Shown here piece after piece: positions 1 through 6,429 of a stretch of DNA of 10,747 nt (positions are counted from its first letter, which is position 1; every line of letters begins with the position of its first letter). The DNA is from an uncultured Clostridia bacterium (GTDB taxonomy: Bacteria > Bacillota > Clostridia > Oscillospirales > Oscillospiraceae). Where the stretch lies: contig CAMEIU010000063.1 in the NCBI GenBank assembly GCA_945918815.1, positions 1 to 10,747 of the forward strand, written 5' to 3'. Both the position numbers and the translations under genes were made by a program. Below the pieces are notes generated by a model. That model ran no database searches and had not been told where the DNA came from. It was given only the letters and a program-made list of their open reading frames with translations.

Positions 1-77
1 TGCCCATCATCATCGTCTACCTGTTCTGCCAGAAATATATCATCAAAGGTGTTGCCTCAGGCGCCGTGAAAGGATGA
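1..77 (+). CDS. C-terminal end of a carbohydrate ABC transporter permease (MalG-type), partial
   Basis: Only the last 24 codons are in the window (first whole codon at 3, TGA at 75-77). They encode a hydrophobic run ending a membrane helix (PIIIVYLFCQKY) and the tail IIKGVASGAVKG. A Q(K/R)-Y-I-x-K-G-x-x-x-GAVKG ending is characteristic of MalG/CUT1-family inner permease subunits, which import maltodextrins and other oligosaccharides together with a MalF-type partner, a binding lipoprotein and a shared ATPase. The substrate cannot be read from the fragment. Maltodextrin is inferred from the adjacent regulator, malQ and glgP. The stop lies 7 bp before the regulator's TTG start, so the two are very likely co-transcribed. 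Confidence 0.85.
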   Translation, partial: PIIIVYLFCQKYIIKGVASGAVKG

Positions 78-84
78 GTTCCCT

Positions 85-1089
85 TTGACCATCAAAGACC
101 TGGCCCGGGAGTCCGGCTATTCCCTCGGCACCGTCTCCCGGGTGCTGAACGGTCATCCCAACGTCAGTGAAAAAGCCAGAAAAGCTGTCATGGCCGTGGT
201 GGAGGCTCAGGGCTTTGAGCTGAACACCAACGCCAAAAACCTGAAGCAGAGCCACGGCGACAGCATCCTGATCGTGGTCAAGGGCCGCGGCAACGAGCTG
301 TTCGCCGACATTGTGGAGCGGCTCCAGGCCATCTTCTCCGCCACCCGCTATCCGCTGATCATCGACTACATCGACGAACTGGACAGCGAGGTCCACCGGG
401 CGGCCGCCCTGTGCAGGGAGAAAAAGCCCCTGGGCGTCCTGTTCCTGGGCGGCAGCCGCATGAATTTCCTGGAGGAATTCTCAAAAATCCAGGCGCCGTC
501 GGTGCTGGTCACCGGCGACGCCCGGGAACTGAACTTCCCCAACCTGTCCAGCGTGACCACCGACGACCGGGAGGGCGCGGCCTGCGCCATGGAGTATCTG
601 CTCCAATCCGGCCACCGGGACATTCTGGTCCTGGGCGGCAACCGGACCCTGTCCGACACCAGCCGGGTCCGCTATGAGGGCTGCGTGGAGGCCCTGGGAC
701 GCAGCGGCCTGACCTTTGACGAGAGCCGCTACTACACCTGCCGCTACTCCTACCGCGCCGGATACGAGACCATGACCAAGGCCCTCTACGACGGCCTCCC
801 CTGCACCGCCGTGTTCGCCATGGCCGACGTCATCGCCATCGGGGCCATCCGCGCCATCCGCGAGGCGGGGCGGCACGTGCCCTCGGATATCTCCGTCATC
901 GGCTACGACGGCCTGGGCATCGGCGACTTCCTGCTGCCGAAGCTCTCCACCATCGCCCAGCCCACGGAGGCCCTGGCGGAGAACAGCGCGGCCATCCTGC
1001 TGGACGCCATTGAGAGCGGAAAGCCCGCAAGGCATGTGATCGTGCCCTATTCTCTCAGCTGTAAGGAGAGCGTACAGCAGCATATTTAA
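85..1089 (+). CDS. LacI-family transcriptional regulator (probable maltodextrin-locus regulator)
   Basis: This 334-residue protein has the standard LacI/GalR length and layout. The N-terminal helix-turn-helix spans about residues 3-23 (IKDLARESGYSLGTVSRVLNG), with the usual TVSRVLNG recognition helix. A hinge-helix region covers about residues 44-58. A periplasmic-binding-protein-like effector domain runs from about 59 to 330, containing SVTTDDREGA and the late VIGYDG motif of the family. The start is TTG at 85: the only nearby ATG (74) hits a stop after four codons, and AGGATGAG at 71-78 gives a 6-7 nt spacing. The ribosome binding site overlaps the stop of the upstream permease, which suggests translational coupling. 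By context it senses a sugar ligand and controls the transporter and probably malQ/glgP. Whether it represses or activates, and its ligand, are not visible. The name MalR would be a guess. Confidence 0.93.
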   Translation: MTIKDLARESGYSLGTVSRVLNGHPNVSEKARKAVMAVVEAQGFELNTNAKNLKQSHGDSILIVVKGRGNELFADIVERLQAIFSATRYPLIIDYIDELDSEVHRAAALCREKKPLGVLFLGGSRMNFLEEFSKIQAPSVLVTGDARELNFPNLSSVTTDDREGAACAMEYLLQSGHRDILVLGGNRTLSDTSRVRYEGCVEALGRSGLTFDESRYYTCRYSYRAGYETMTKALYDGLPCTAVFAMADVIAIGAIRAIREAGRHVPSDISVIGYDGLGIGDFLLPKLSTIAQPTEALAENSAAILLDAIESGKPARHVIVPYSLSCKESVQQHI

Positions 1090-1109
1090 CAAAAATATGT
1101 TTCCATATC

Positions 1110-1138
1110 TTGCAAAATGACGATTTTCCTGCTACTAT
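1110..1138 (+). promoter_or_regulatory. Sigma-A-like promoter for malQ, with a small dyad in the spacer
   Basis: TTGCAA (1110-1115) and TACTAT (1133-1138) are separated by exactly 17 bp in the AT-rich 80-bp gap between the regulator and malQ. The -10 lies about 30 bp before the malQ start. The spacer holds an inverted repeat AAAAT-GACG-ATTTT (1114-1127), and a second one, ATATG-TTTC-CATAT (1095-1108), lies just upstream. Either could be an operator for the LacI-type regulator encoded immediately upstream. Neither has the perfect centred CG symmetry typical of LacI-family sites, so operator function is only a suggestion. Confidence 0.6.
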
Positions 1139-1156
1139 TTTGAAATATACATCCTC

Positions 1157-1163
1157 GGAGGTG
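1157..1163 (+). promoter_or_regulatory. Ribosome binding site that fixes the malQ start
   Basis: GGAGGTG lies 6 nt before ATG 1170. It decides between that ATG and an in-frame upstream ATG at 1116-1118 or other codons inside the promoter spacer, none of which has a Shine-Dalgarno sequence. Confidence 0.85.
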
Positions 1164-1169
1164 TTCTCC

Positions 1170-2654
1170 ATGAACCGAAGCAGCGGTATTTTGCTGCATA
1201 TTTCCTCTCTGCCGTCTCCCTACGGCATCGGCAACATGGGAAAGGCGGCCCGGGATTTCATTGATTTCCTGGTGGAAGCCAAACAACGCTATTGGCAGAT
1301 TCTCCCCATCTCGCCGACGGGCTATGGGGATTCCCCCTATCAGTCCGCCTCGGCTTTTGCGGGCAATCCCTATCTCATCGATCCCGACGCTTTGAAGGAG
1401 GCCGGTCTTCTGACGGACCAGGACCTGGAGGGCGCCTGGGGCTACGACGATTCCCAGACCGACTACGGCCTGATGTACCAGCGGCGGCTGCCCATGCTGC
1501 GCAAGGCCTTCGACCGGTTCCAACAGAACCCGGACCCGGCCTTCGACGCCTTCTGCCAGACGGAACAGAGCTGGCTGGATGACTACGCATTGTTCATGGC
1601 CGTCAAGGCCCGCTTTGGCGGCGGCCCCTGGCTCAACTGGGACGCGGACATCCGCCTGCGCCGTCCCGCGGCCATGAAGCGGTACCGCAAGGAACTGGCG
1701 GAGGAGATCCGCTTCCAGCAGTGGCTGCAATTCGTCTTCTTCCAGCAGTGGCAGGCCCTGCGGGACTATGCCAAGGAAAAGGGCATTTCCATCATCGGCG
1801 ACATTCCCATCTATGTCCCCATGGACTCCGCCGACGTGTGGAGCAACCCCCAGAACTTCCAGCTCAACCGCTACCGCCATCCCAAGGTCGTGGCAGGCTG
1901 CCCGCCGGATGCCTTTACCGCCGACGGCCAGCTGTGGGGCAACCCCATCTATGAATGGGAAAAGATGGAGGCCGACGGCTTCTCCTGGTGGCTCCAGCGC
2001 ATCGGCGCGGCCACGCGGTTCTTCGACGTGGTGCGCATCGACCACTTCCGCGGCATCGAAAGCTACTGGAGCATTCCCGCCCACCACAAGACCGCCCGTC
2101 ACGGCCACTGGGTCAAGGGACCTGGCATGGCCCTGATCCGCGCCATCAAGAACGCCTATCCCGACGCGGAATTCATCGCCGAGGATCTGGGCTTCCTGAC
2201 GCCGGAAGTCTACGCCCTGGTGGCCGAGTCCGGCTTCCCCAGCATGAAGGTGCTGGAGTTCGCCTTTGACTCCCGGGAACCGAGCAACTACCTGCCGCAT
2301 AATTATAATGAAAACTGCATTTGCTACACCGGCACCCACGACAACCTGACCCTGCGCCAGTGGTACGAGGAGAGCAGCCGCAACGATCTGGACCGGGATT
2401 ATGCCCGGAAGTATATGGGCATCACAGAAGGGGAAGACTTCTGTAAGAGCATCATCCGCCTGGGCATGGCCTCCAAGGCCAACCTGTTCATGGCCCAGAT
2501 GCAGGACTATCTGAACCTGGGCGGCGAGGCCCGCATGAACGAGCCCGGCATCCTGAAGCCCCAGAACTGGCGCTGGCGGATGCTGCCCGGAGCCGCCACC
2601 CCGGAACTGGCCCGGGAAATCGCCGCCATGACCGAGGAATTCCAGCGGGTATAG
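1170..2654 (+). CDS. malQ: 4-alpha-glucanotransferase (amylomaltase, GH77)
   Basis: This 494-residue protein is full length for short GH77 amylomaltases. It transfers alpha-1,4-glucan segments between maltooligosaccharides, releasing glucose and making longer chains that phosphorylase can attack. It acts in the cytoplasm. The N-terminus MNRSSGILLHISSLPSPYGIG is the family hallmark. The three catalytic acids stand at family positions: D291 in RIDHFRG (nucleophile), E338 in AEDLG (acid/base) and D391 in GTHDN (transition-state stabiliser), almost the same numbering as Thermus amylomaltase. The start at 1170 is chosen because the family signature begins there and GGAGGTG sits 6 nt upstream. The reading frame stays open upstream, but that part lies in the promoter. 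It is followed by glgP in the same direction after 163 bp. No truncation or frameshift is seen. Confidence 0.96.
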   Translation: MNRSSGILLHISSLPSPYGIGNMGKAARDFIDFLVEAKQRYWQILPISPTGYGDSPYQSASAFAGNPYLIDPDALKEAGLLTDQDLEGAWGYDDSQTDYGLMYQRRLPMLRKAFDRFQQNPDPAFDAFCQTEQSWLDDYALFMAVKARFGGGPWLNWDADIRLRRPAAMKRYRKELAEEIRFQQWLQFVFFQQWQALRDYAKEKGISIIGDIPIYVPMDSADVWSNPQNFQLNRYRHPKVVAGCPPDAFTADGQLWGNPIYEWEKMEADGFSWWLQRIGAATRFFDVVRIDHFRGIESYWSIPAHHKTARHGHWVKGPGMALIRAIKNAYPDAEFIAEDLGFLTPEVYALVAESGFPSMKVLEFAFDSREPSNYLPHNYNENCICYTGTHDNLTLRQWYEESSRNDLDRDYARKYMGITEGEDFCKSIIRLGMASKANLFMAQMQDYLNLGGEARMNEPGILKPQNWRWRMLPGAATPELAREIAAMTEEFQRV

Positions 2655-2817
2655 CGGCTGAACTGCCCATACGGCGATCATCGGGAGCCTGACGGGTGGC
2701 CACATGGGGCCGCCCCTACGGCTTTTATGATATCGTCGCGCCAGCGACACCTTCATTGTCAATTGTCCATTGTCAATTGTCAATTGTTCGTATTCTCAAT
2801 TTAGGAGTCATCAGTCT
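2655..2817 (+). repeat. Repeat-filled malQ-glgP intergenic leader (two hairpins and a heptamer tandem repeat)
   Basis: Three structures follow each other. An 8-bp stem GGGTGGCC (2694-2701) / GGCCGCCC (2708-2715), with one G-T pair, is followed a few bases later by GGCTTTT. A 5-bp stem GTCGC/GCGAC (2735-2748) has a GCCA loop. Five 7-bp units with consensus TCAATTG run over 2752-2786 (TTCATTG, TCAATTG, TCCATTG, TCAATTG, TCAATTG). The composition is unlike the flanking genes. It resembles dispersed intergenic repeats of clostridial genomes, but copy number cannot be judged from one window. The first hairpin could attenuate read-through from malQ. Confidence 0.7.
2803..2807 (+). promoter_or_regulatory. 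Ribosome binding site for glgP (long spacing)
   Basis: AGGAG is followed by a 10-nt spacer before ATG 2818. The spacing is slightly long, but this is the only Shine-Dalgarno-like sequence near the start. A TATTCT at 2791-2796 is too close to it to be a convincing -10, and no clear separate glgP promoter is seen. Confidence 0.7.
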
Positions 2818-5136
2818 ATGAGCTATAATGTCAACACCATTCTTTCCAACACCGAGGCCCTTCTGAAGCTTCGGCACGATGAGACCTTGACCACCACCAC
2901 GCCGCAGCGGCTCCACGACTGTCTGGGCCAGGCGGTGATGATGGCCGTCAACGAGACCTGGACCGCCAGCAAGAAGCGGCGGGAGGGCAGCCGGAAGGCA
3001 TACTATTTCTCCGCCGAGTATCTCATGGGCCGCCTGGTCTACTCCAACCTGTTCAACATGGGCATCCTGGACCAGATGAAGGAAGCCTTCGCGGCCAAGG
3101 GCGTGGACCTGGCCGAGCTGGAGGACATCGAGGACGCAGCCCTGGGCAACGGCGGCCTGGGCCGTCTGGCGGCCTGCTTCCTGGATTCCGCCGTCACCTG
3201 CGGTGTGCCCCTGTCCGGCTACGGCCTGCGGTACCGCTTCGGCCTGTTCAAGCAGAGCTTCGACGAGAACGGCTCCCAGAAGGAAGCCGCTGACGACTGG
3301 ACCCGTTACGGCGATCCCTGGAGCTACCGCCGGGATAAGCACGCCGTGAAGGTCAAATTCGCCGACCAGACCGTCATCGCCGTGCCCTACGATATGCCCA
3401 TCCTCGGCTACGGCACCGACAATGTGGGCACCCTGCGGCTGTGGCAGTGCGAGGCCGAACACGAGCTGGACTTCGACGCCTTCAACGCCCAGGATTATCA
3501 AAGAGCCCTGGCCGAGAAGAACAAGGCCGAGGACATCACAAGAGTCCTGTACCCCAACGACACCACCCGGGAGGGCAAGCAGCTTCGCATCAAGCAGCAG
3601 TACGTCCTCTCCAGCGCGTCTTTGCAGGATATTCTGCGGGTCTACCGCTCCACCCACGGCGACGACCTGTCCGCTCTGTCCCGCTTCGTGGCGGTGCAGC
3701 TCAACGACACCCATCCCGCCATCTCCATTCCCGAGCTGATCCGGCTGCTCATGAATGAGGGCATGGACTTCGAGGCCGCATTCCAGATCGCCAAGAATAC
3801 CTTCTCCTACACCAACCACACGGTCATGGGCGAGGCGTTGGAAAAGTGGGATCTGGACCTGCTGGCCAGCGTGGTGCCGGAGATCGTGGAGATCATCAAG
3901 CAGATCGACGCCCGCTGCAAGGCCGAGCATCCCAACCTGTTCATCATCAAGGACCATCAGGTCCATATGGCAAACCTGTCGGTCTATGTGTCCACCGCCG
4001 TCAACGGCGTGGCGGAGATTCACTCCGAGATTTTGAAGAAAGACCTGTTCAAGGACTGGTATGCCGTCTATCCCCAGCGGTTCCAGAATAAGACCAACGG
4101 CATCACGCCCCGCCGCTGGCTGGGATTGTGCAACCCGGAGCTGACCAAGCTGCTGGAGCAGTATGTGAGTCCCGGCTTCCTGACCAGGCTGGACTGGCTG
4201 CAGGTCTTGAAGCCGGTCATCGACGACCAGATTGTGGCTGAATTCAACCAGGTGAAGCAGACCAAGAAGGAGCAGCTGTGCAAGGTCATCGAGGCCCGCG
4301 AGGGCGTCAAGCTGGATCCCGGCTTCCTCTTCGACGTGCAGGTCAAGCGGCTCCACGAGTATAAGCGGCAGCTTATGAACGCCCTGTCCATCATGGACAT
4401 CTACCTGAGCCTCAAGGACGGCAGCCTGACGGACTTCACCCCCACGGTGTTTATCTTCGGCGCCAAATCCGCCCCCGGCTACCAGCGGGCCAAGGCCATC
4501 ATCCGCTACGTCAACCATGTGGCGAAGCTGGTCAACAGCGATCCCGAAGTGGCCGATAAGCTGAAGGTGGTCTTTGTCCAGAACTACAACTGCTCCTACG
4601 CCGAGCACATCATCCCCGCCGCCGACGTGTCCGAGCAGATCTCCCCGGCGGGCACCGAGGCCTCCGGCACCGGCAACATGAAGTTCATGCTCAACGGCGC
4701 GGTAACCCTGGGCACCCTGGACGGGGCCAACGTGGAAATCGTGGAGCAGGCCGGAAAAGAGAACAACTACATCTTCGGCGCAACGGTGGAAGAGATCAAC
4801 GCCATCCGCGATACCTACGATCCCATGGCCATCTACAATGCCGATCCCCATGTCCGCCGGGCCGTGGACACCCTGGTGGACGGCACCGTGGACACCGACG
4901 ACGAGCTGAAGGAGCTGCATCACGCCCTGCTCCATGGGGCCAGCTGGCACAAGGCCGACCACTACTATATCCTCAAGGACTTTGCCTCCTACCAGGCCGC
5001 CAAGCTCCAGGCCAACCGGGACTACCGGGACCGCCAGGCCTTCGGACGCAAGTGCCTGATGAACGTGGCCTCCGCCGGAAAATTCTCCTCCGACCGGACC
5101 ATCCGCCAGTACGCGGAAGAAATCTGGCATGTATAA
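2818..5136 (+). CDS. glgP: Glycogen/maltodextrin phosphorylase (GT35)
   Basis: This 772-residue pyridoxal-phosphate enzyme degrades the non-reducing ends of glycogen or maltodextrin with phosphate, giving glucose-1-phosphate in the cytoplasm. The GT35 signature EASGTGNMKFMLNG includes the PLP-binding lysine at about residue 622. Other family blocks are YYFSAEYLMGR and ALGNGGLGRLAACFLDS near the N-terminus, LNDTHPA in the middle, and FDVQVKRLHEYKRQLMN. The protein is shorter at the N-terminus than animal enzymes, so the phosphorylation site used for their regulation is absent, as in other bacterial phosphorylases. ATG 2818 is preferred over the in-frame TTG at 2770, because that TTG lies in the heptamer repeat and has no ribosome binding site. 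The gene follows malQ in the same direction and ends at a strong terminator. The sequence does not say whether the preferred substrate is glycogen or imported maltodextrin; the neighbours favour the latter. Confidence 0.96.
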   Translation: MSYNVNTILSNTEALLKLRHDETLTTTTPQRLHDCLGQAVMMAVNETWTASKKRREGSRKAYYFSAEYLMGRLVYSNLFNMGILDQMKEAFAAKGVDLAELEDIEDAALGNGGLGRLAACFLDSAVTCGVPLSGYGLRYRFGLFKQSFDENGSQKEAADDWTRYGDPWSYRRDKHAVKVKFADQTVIAVPYDMPILGYGTDNVGTLRLWQCEAEHELDFDAFNAQDYQRALAEKNKAEDITRVLYPNDTTREGKQLRIKQQYVLSSASLQDILRVYRSTHGDDLSALSRFVAVQLNDTHPAISIPELIRLLMNEGMDFEAAFQIAKNTFSYTNHTVMGEALEKWDLDLLASVVPEIVEIIKQIDARCKAEHPNLFIIKDHQVHMANLSVYVSTAVNGVAEIHSEILKKDLFKDWYAVYPQRFQNKTNGITPRRWLGLCNPELTKLLEQYVSPGFLTRLDWLQVLKPVIDDQIVAEFNQVKQTKKEQLCKVIEAREGVKLDPGFLFDVQVKRLHEYKRQLMNALSIMDIYLSLKDGSLTDFTPTVFIFGAKSAPGYQRAKAIIRYVNHVAKLVNSDPEVADKLKVVFVQNYNCSYAEHIIPAADVSEQISPAGTEASGTGNMKFMLNGAVTLGTLDGANVEIVEQAGKENNYIFGATVEEINAIRDTYDPMAIYNADPHVRRAVDTLVDGTVDTDDELKELHHALLHGASWHKADHYYILKDFASYQAAKLQANRDYRDRQAFGRKCLMNVASAGKFSSDRTIRQYAEEIWHV

Positions 5137-5150
5137 CCAAACAAACGCAG

Positions 5151-5186
5151 AACCCCGTGCCCTCTCCGGCACGGGGTTTTATTTGT
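5151..5186 (+). terminator. Intrinsic terminator after glgP
   Basis: A perfect 11-bp GC-rich stem (AACCCCGTGCC 5151-5161 / GGCACGGGGTT 5168-5178) with a 6-nt loop is followed by TTTTATTTGT. It starts 15 bp after the glgP stop. On the other strand it is followed only by a mixed GTTTGTTT run, so it may work weakly for the convergent ZIP gene as well. Confidence 0.95.
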
Positions 5187-5189
5187 CTG

Positions 5190-5204
5190 TGCGCATATTG
5201 CGCA
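5190..5204. repeat. Short palindrome TGCGCA-TAT-TGCGCA next to the ZIP gene stop
   Basis: A 6-bp stem with a 3-nt loop sits 2 bp beyond the ZIP stop codon, between the two convergent genes. It lacks a T-tract on the minus strand, so it is not a terminator by itself. It may protect the 3' end of the ZIP mRNA, or be incidental. Confidence 0.4.
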
Positions 5205-5206
5205 TG

Positions 5207-5989
5207 TCAGCCCAGGGCCACGTCCAGGGCCAGCATCAGGGTGAAGCCCAGGGCGAAGAACAAGGTGCCCAGGTTGGTGTGTTCGCCTTCGGACATCTCC
5301 GGGATCAGTTCCTCCACCACCACATAGAGCATGGCGCCGGCGGCAAAGCTGAGCAGATAGGGCAAGGCCGGGACGATCAGGTTGGCGGCCCAGATGGTCA
5401 GCAGCGCGGCGATGGGCTCCACCAGGCCGGACAGGGTTCCGTAGAGGAAGGCCTTGCTCTTTTTCACGCCGTCGGCCCGCAGGGGCATGGAGATGATGGC
5501 CCCCTCGGGAAAGTTCTGGATGGCGATGCCAAGGGACAAGGTCAGGGCCCCCGCCATAGTAATGGTGCCGCTGCCGGTCATCCAGCCGGCCAGCACCACG
5601 CCGACAGCCATGCCCTCGGGGATGTTATGTAAGGTCACGGCCAGCACCAGCATGGTGGCCCGCTTGAGGGCCACGTTGGGGCCCTCCGGTTCGTCGCTGC
5701 CCAGGTGCAGGTGGGGCACCACCCGGTCCAGCAGCAGCAGGAACAGAATGCCCAGCCAGAAGCCCACCACCGCAGGCACAAAGGCCCAAACGCCCATGGC
5801 CGACGCCTGCTCCATGGCCGGAATCAGCAGGCTCCAAACGGAGGCCGCCACCATGACGCCCGCCGCAAAGCCGGTCAGGCCCCGCTGGACCATGGGATGG
5901 AGCGTTTTCCGCATGAAAAACACGCAGGCCGCGCCCAGGGTGGTCCCCAGGAACGGCAGCAGCACGCCCCGCAATACTTCAAAATTCAT
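5207..5989 (-). CDS. ZIP-family metal (zinc/iron) transporter
   Basis: This 260-residue, highly hydrophobic protein is of the GufA/ZupT-like bacterial ZIP class, which imports divalent metals (zinc, iron, manganese) across the cytoplasmic membrane. About eight membrane segments are apparent. The two metal-site motifs are intact: HNIPEG at residues 121-126 (TM4) and QNFPEG at 158-163 (TM5). A histidine-containing loop (PHLHLG, 92-97) lies between TM3 and TM4, and E191 (VEPIAA) is in TM6. ATG 5989 is supported by an AGAGAGGCGG ribosome binding site (5996-6005) with a 6-nt poly-T spacer. A weak TAGAAT (minus strand, 6019-6014) could be the -10, but no good -35 was found. It is monocistronic and convergent to glgP, with no functional link to the sugar genes. 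The metal specificity cannot be read from sequence, and the closest E. coli counterpart is zupT. Confidence 0.93.
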   Translation of the reverse strand: MNFEVLRGVLLPFLGTTLGAACVFFMRKTLHPMVQRGLTGFAAGVMVAASVWSLLIPAMEQASAMGVWAFVPAVVGFWLGILFLLLLDRVVPHLHLGSDEPEGPNVALKRATMLVLAVTLHNIPEGMAVGVVLAGWMTGSGTITMAGALTLSLGIAIQNFPEGAIISMPLRADGVKKSKAFLYGTLSGLVEPIAALLTIWAANLIVPALPYLLSFAAGAMLYVVVEELIPEMSEGEHTNLGTLFFALGFTLMLALDVALG

Positions 5990-6082
5990 AAAAAACCGCC
6001 TCTCTTTTTCAGAATTCTATCAAAACGTCAGCTTATGGAAGTGCCCTACAAAAGGGGATGCATGGCTTGCAGAAGGCCAACG

Positions 6083-6243
6083 CCTCCCTTGTGTAAAGGG
6101 AGGTGGCACGGCGGAGCCGTGACGGAGGGATTGCATGGCAGTTTCGACCTTCTGCGCAGCACGTCGAAGGGTATCAATCCCTCAGTCAGCTTCGCTGACA
6201 GCTCTCTTTACACAAGGGCGCCTTGGGTGCTCCCGTGCCAGTG
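6083..6243. repeat. MITE-like nested palindromic element, copy 1
   Basis: The outer arms are inverted repeats: TCCCTTGTGTAAAGGGAG (6085-6102) against the reverse complement of CTCTCTTTACACAAGGG (6202-6218). The next layer is GACGGAGGGATTG (6121-6133) against CAATCCCTCAGTC (6175-6187). Each arm carries its own small hairpin: CACGGC-GGA-GCCGTG (6107-6121) and GTCAGC-TTC-GCTGAC (6185-6199). The centre pairs TTCGAC (6143-6148) with GTCGAA (6163-6168) around CTGCGCAG. The right flank to about 6243 belongs to the element, because the second copy at 10713-10747 matches its reverse complement at 33 of 36 positions by eye. It is non-coding and has no transposase, so any mobility would be in trans. Very similar sequences are recalled from Faecalibacterium/Oscillospiraceae genomes. 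The exact left end and any target duplication are unclear. Confidence 0.8.
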
Positions 6244-6333
6244 CGCAATTGCAGACTTGCAGCAGCCGCCCGCATAGGGCTTTATGACGCCAAGGTTTAA
6301 AGCTATCTTATTCCCCCCGGTTTCCCTTGTCAA

Positions 6334-6358
6334 GAAACATTTTTCAAACGGAATGTTC
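6334..6358. promoter_or_regulatory. Dyad upstream of the exporter promoter
   Basis: GAAACATT (6334-6341) faces AATGTTC (6352-6358), about 40 bp before the -10. Its AACAT/ATGTT half-sites recur in the dyad at 6398-6411 but with different spacing (12 versus 4 nt). It may be a binding site for an unseen regulator, or chance in AT-rich DNA. Confidence 0.3.
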
Positions 6359-6393
6359 ACAAAGAGTTTTCATTTTTCTGCTTTTGTTTAAGG

Positions 6394-6411
6394 TATAATG
6401 TTTGAGAACAT
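6394..6411 (+). promoter_or_regulatory. -10 element of the exporter promoter, with an overlapping dyad
   Basis: A perfect TATAAT (6394-6399) lies 30 bp before the ATPase start. No good -35 stands at 17 bp; TTCATT (6369-6374, 19-bp spacing) is the best and is poor. The dyad ATGTT-TGAG-AACAT (6398-6411) covers the -10 end and the expected transcription start, a place where a repressor would block initiation. A weak -35 with a perfect -10 often means an activator or repressor is involved, but no regulator gene lies next to the operon in this window. Confidence 0.6.
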
Positions 6412-6429
6412 ATTAAATGAGGGATTTTC

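Larger units (their letters stand above)
5990..6429. other. 440-bp divergent intergenic region between the ZIP gene and the ABC exporter
   Basis: From left to right: the ZIP ribosome binding site and leader (5990-6030); unassigned DNA (6031-6080); a palindromic MITE-like element (6083 to about 6243); unassigned moderately GC-rich DNA (6244-6300); and an AT-rich tract with the exporter promoter and two dyads (6300-6429). No credible protein-coding gene was found on either strand; open frames here are extensions of shadows of the ZIP gene. Confidence 0.75.

Noticed and set aside
1110..1169. Longer N-terminus for malQ
   Set aside because: The extra 20 codons lie in the promoter, have no ribosome binding site and no resemblance to GH77; the family signature begins at 1170.
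2694..2726. Intrinsic terminator after malQ
   Set aside because: The 8-bp stem has a G-T pair, and the short T-run (TTTT) comes 8 nt after the stem rather than at once. At most it is an attenuator, so it is listed within the repeat leader.
1086..2783. Antisense open frame (565 codons) opposite malQ
   Set aside because: It is a shadow of malQ, with no domain and a start inside the heptamer repeat.
2770..2817. Upstream TTG start for glgP
   Set aside because: The added 16 residues are encoded by the tandem repeat and leader; the AGGAG site serves ATG 2818.
2773..5172. Long antisense open frame (799 codons) across the whole of glgP
   Set aside because: It mirrors glgP on the other strand and comes from GC-rich third codon positions. 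Its translation is rich in G, V, L, H and Q with no recognisable domain, while glgP is complete and has all family motifs.
5705..6277. Plus-strand open frame running from the ZIP gene into the palindromic element
   Set aside because: It is antisense to the ZIP gene and then crosses repeat DNA, with no ribosome binding site and no coherent protein features.
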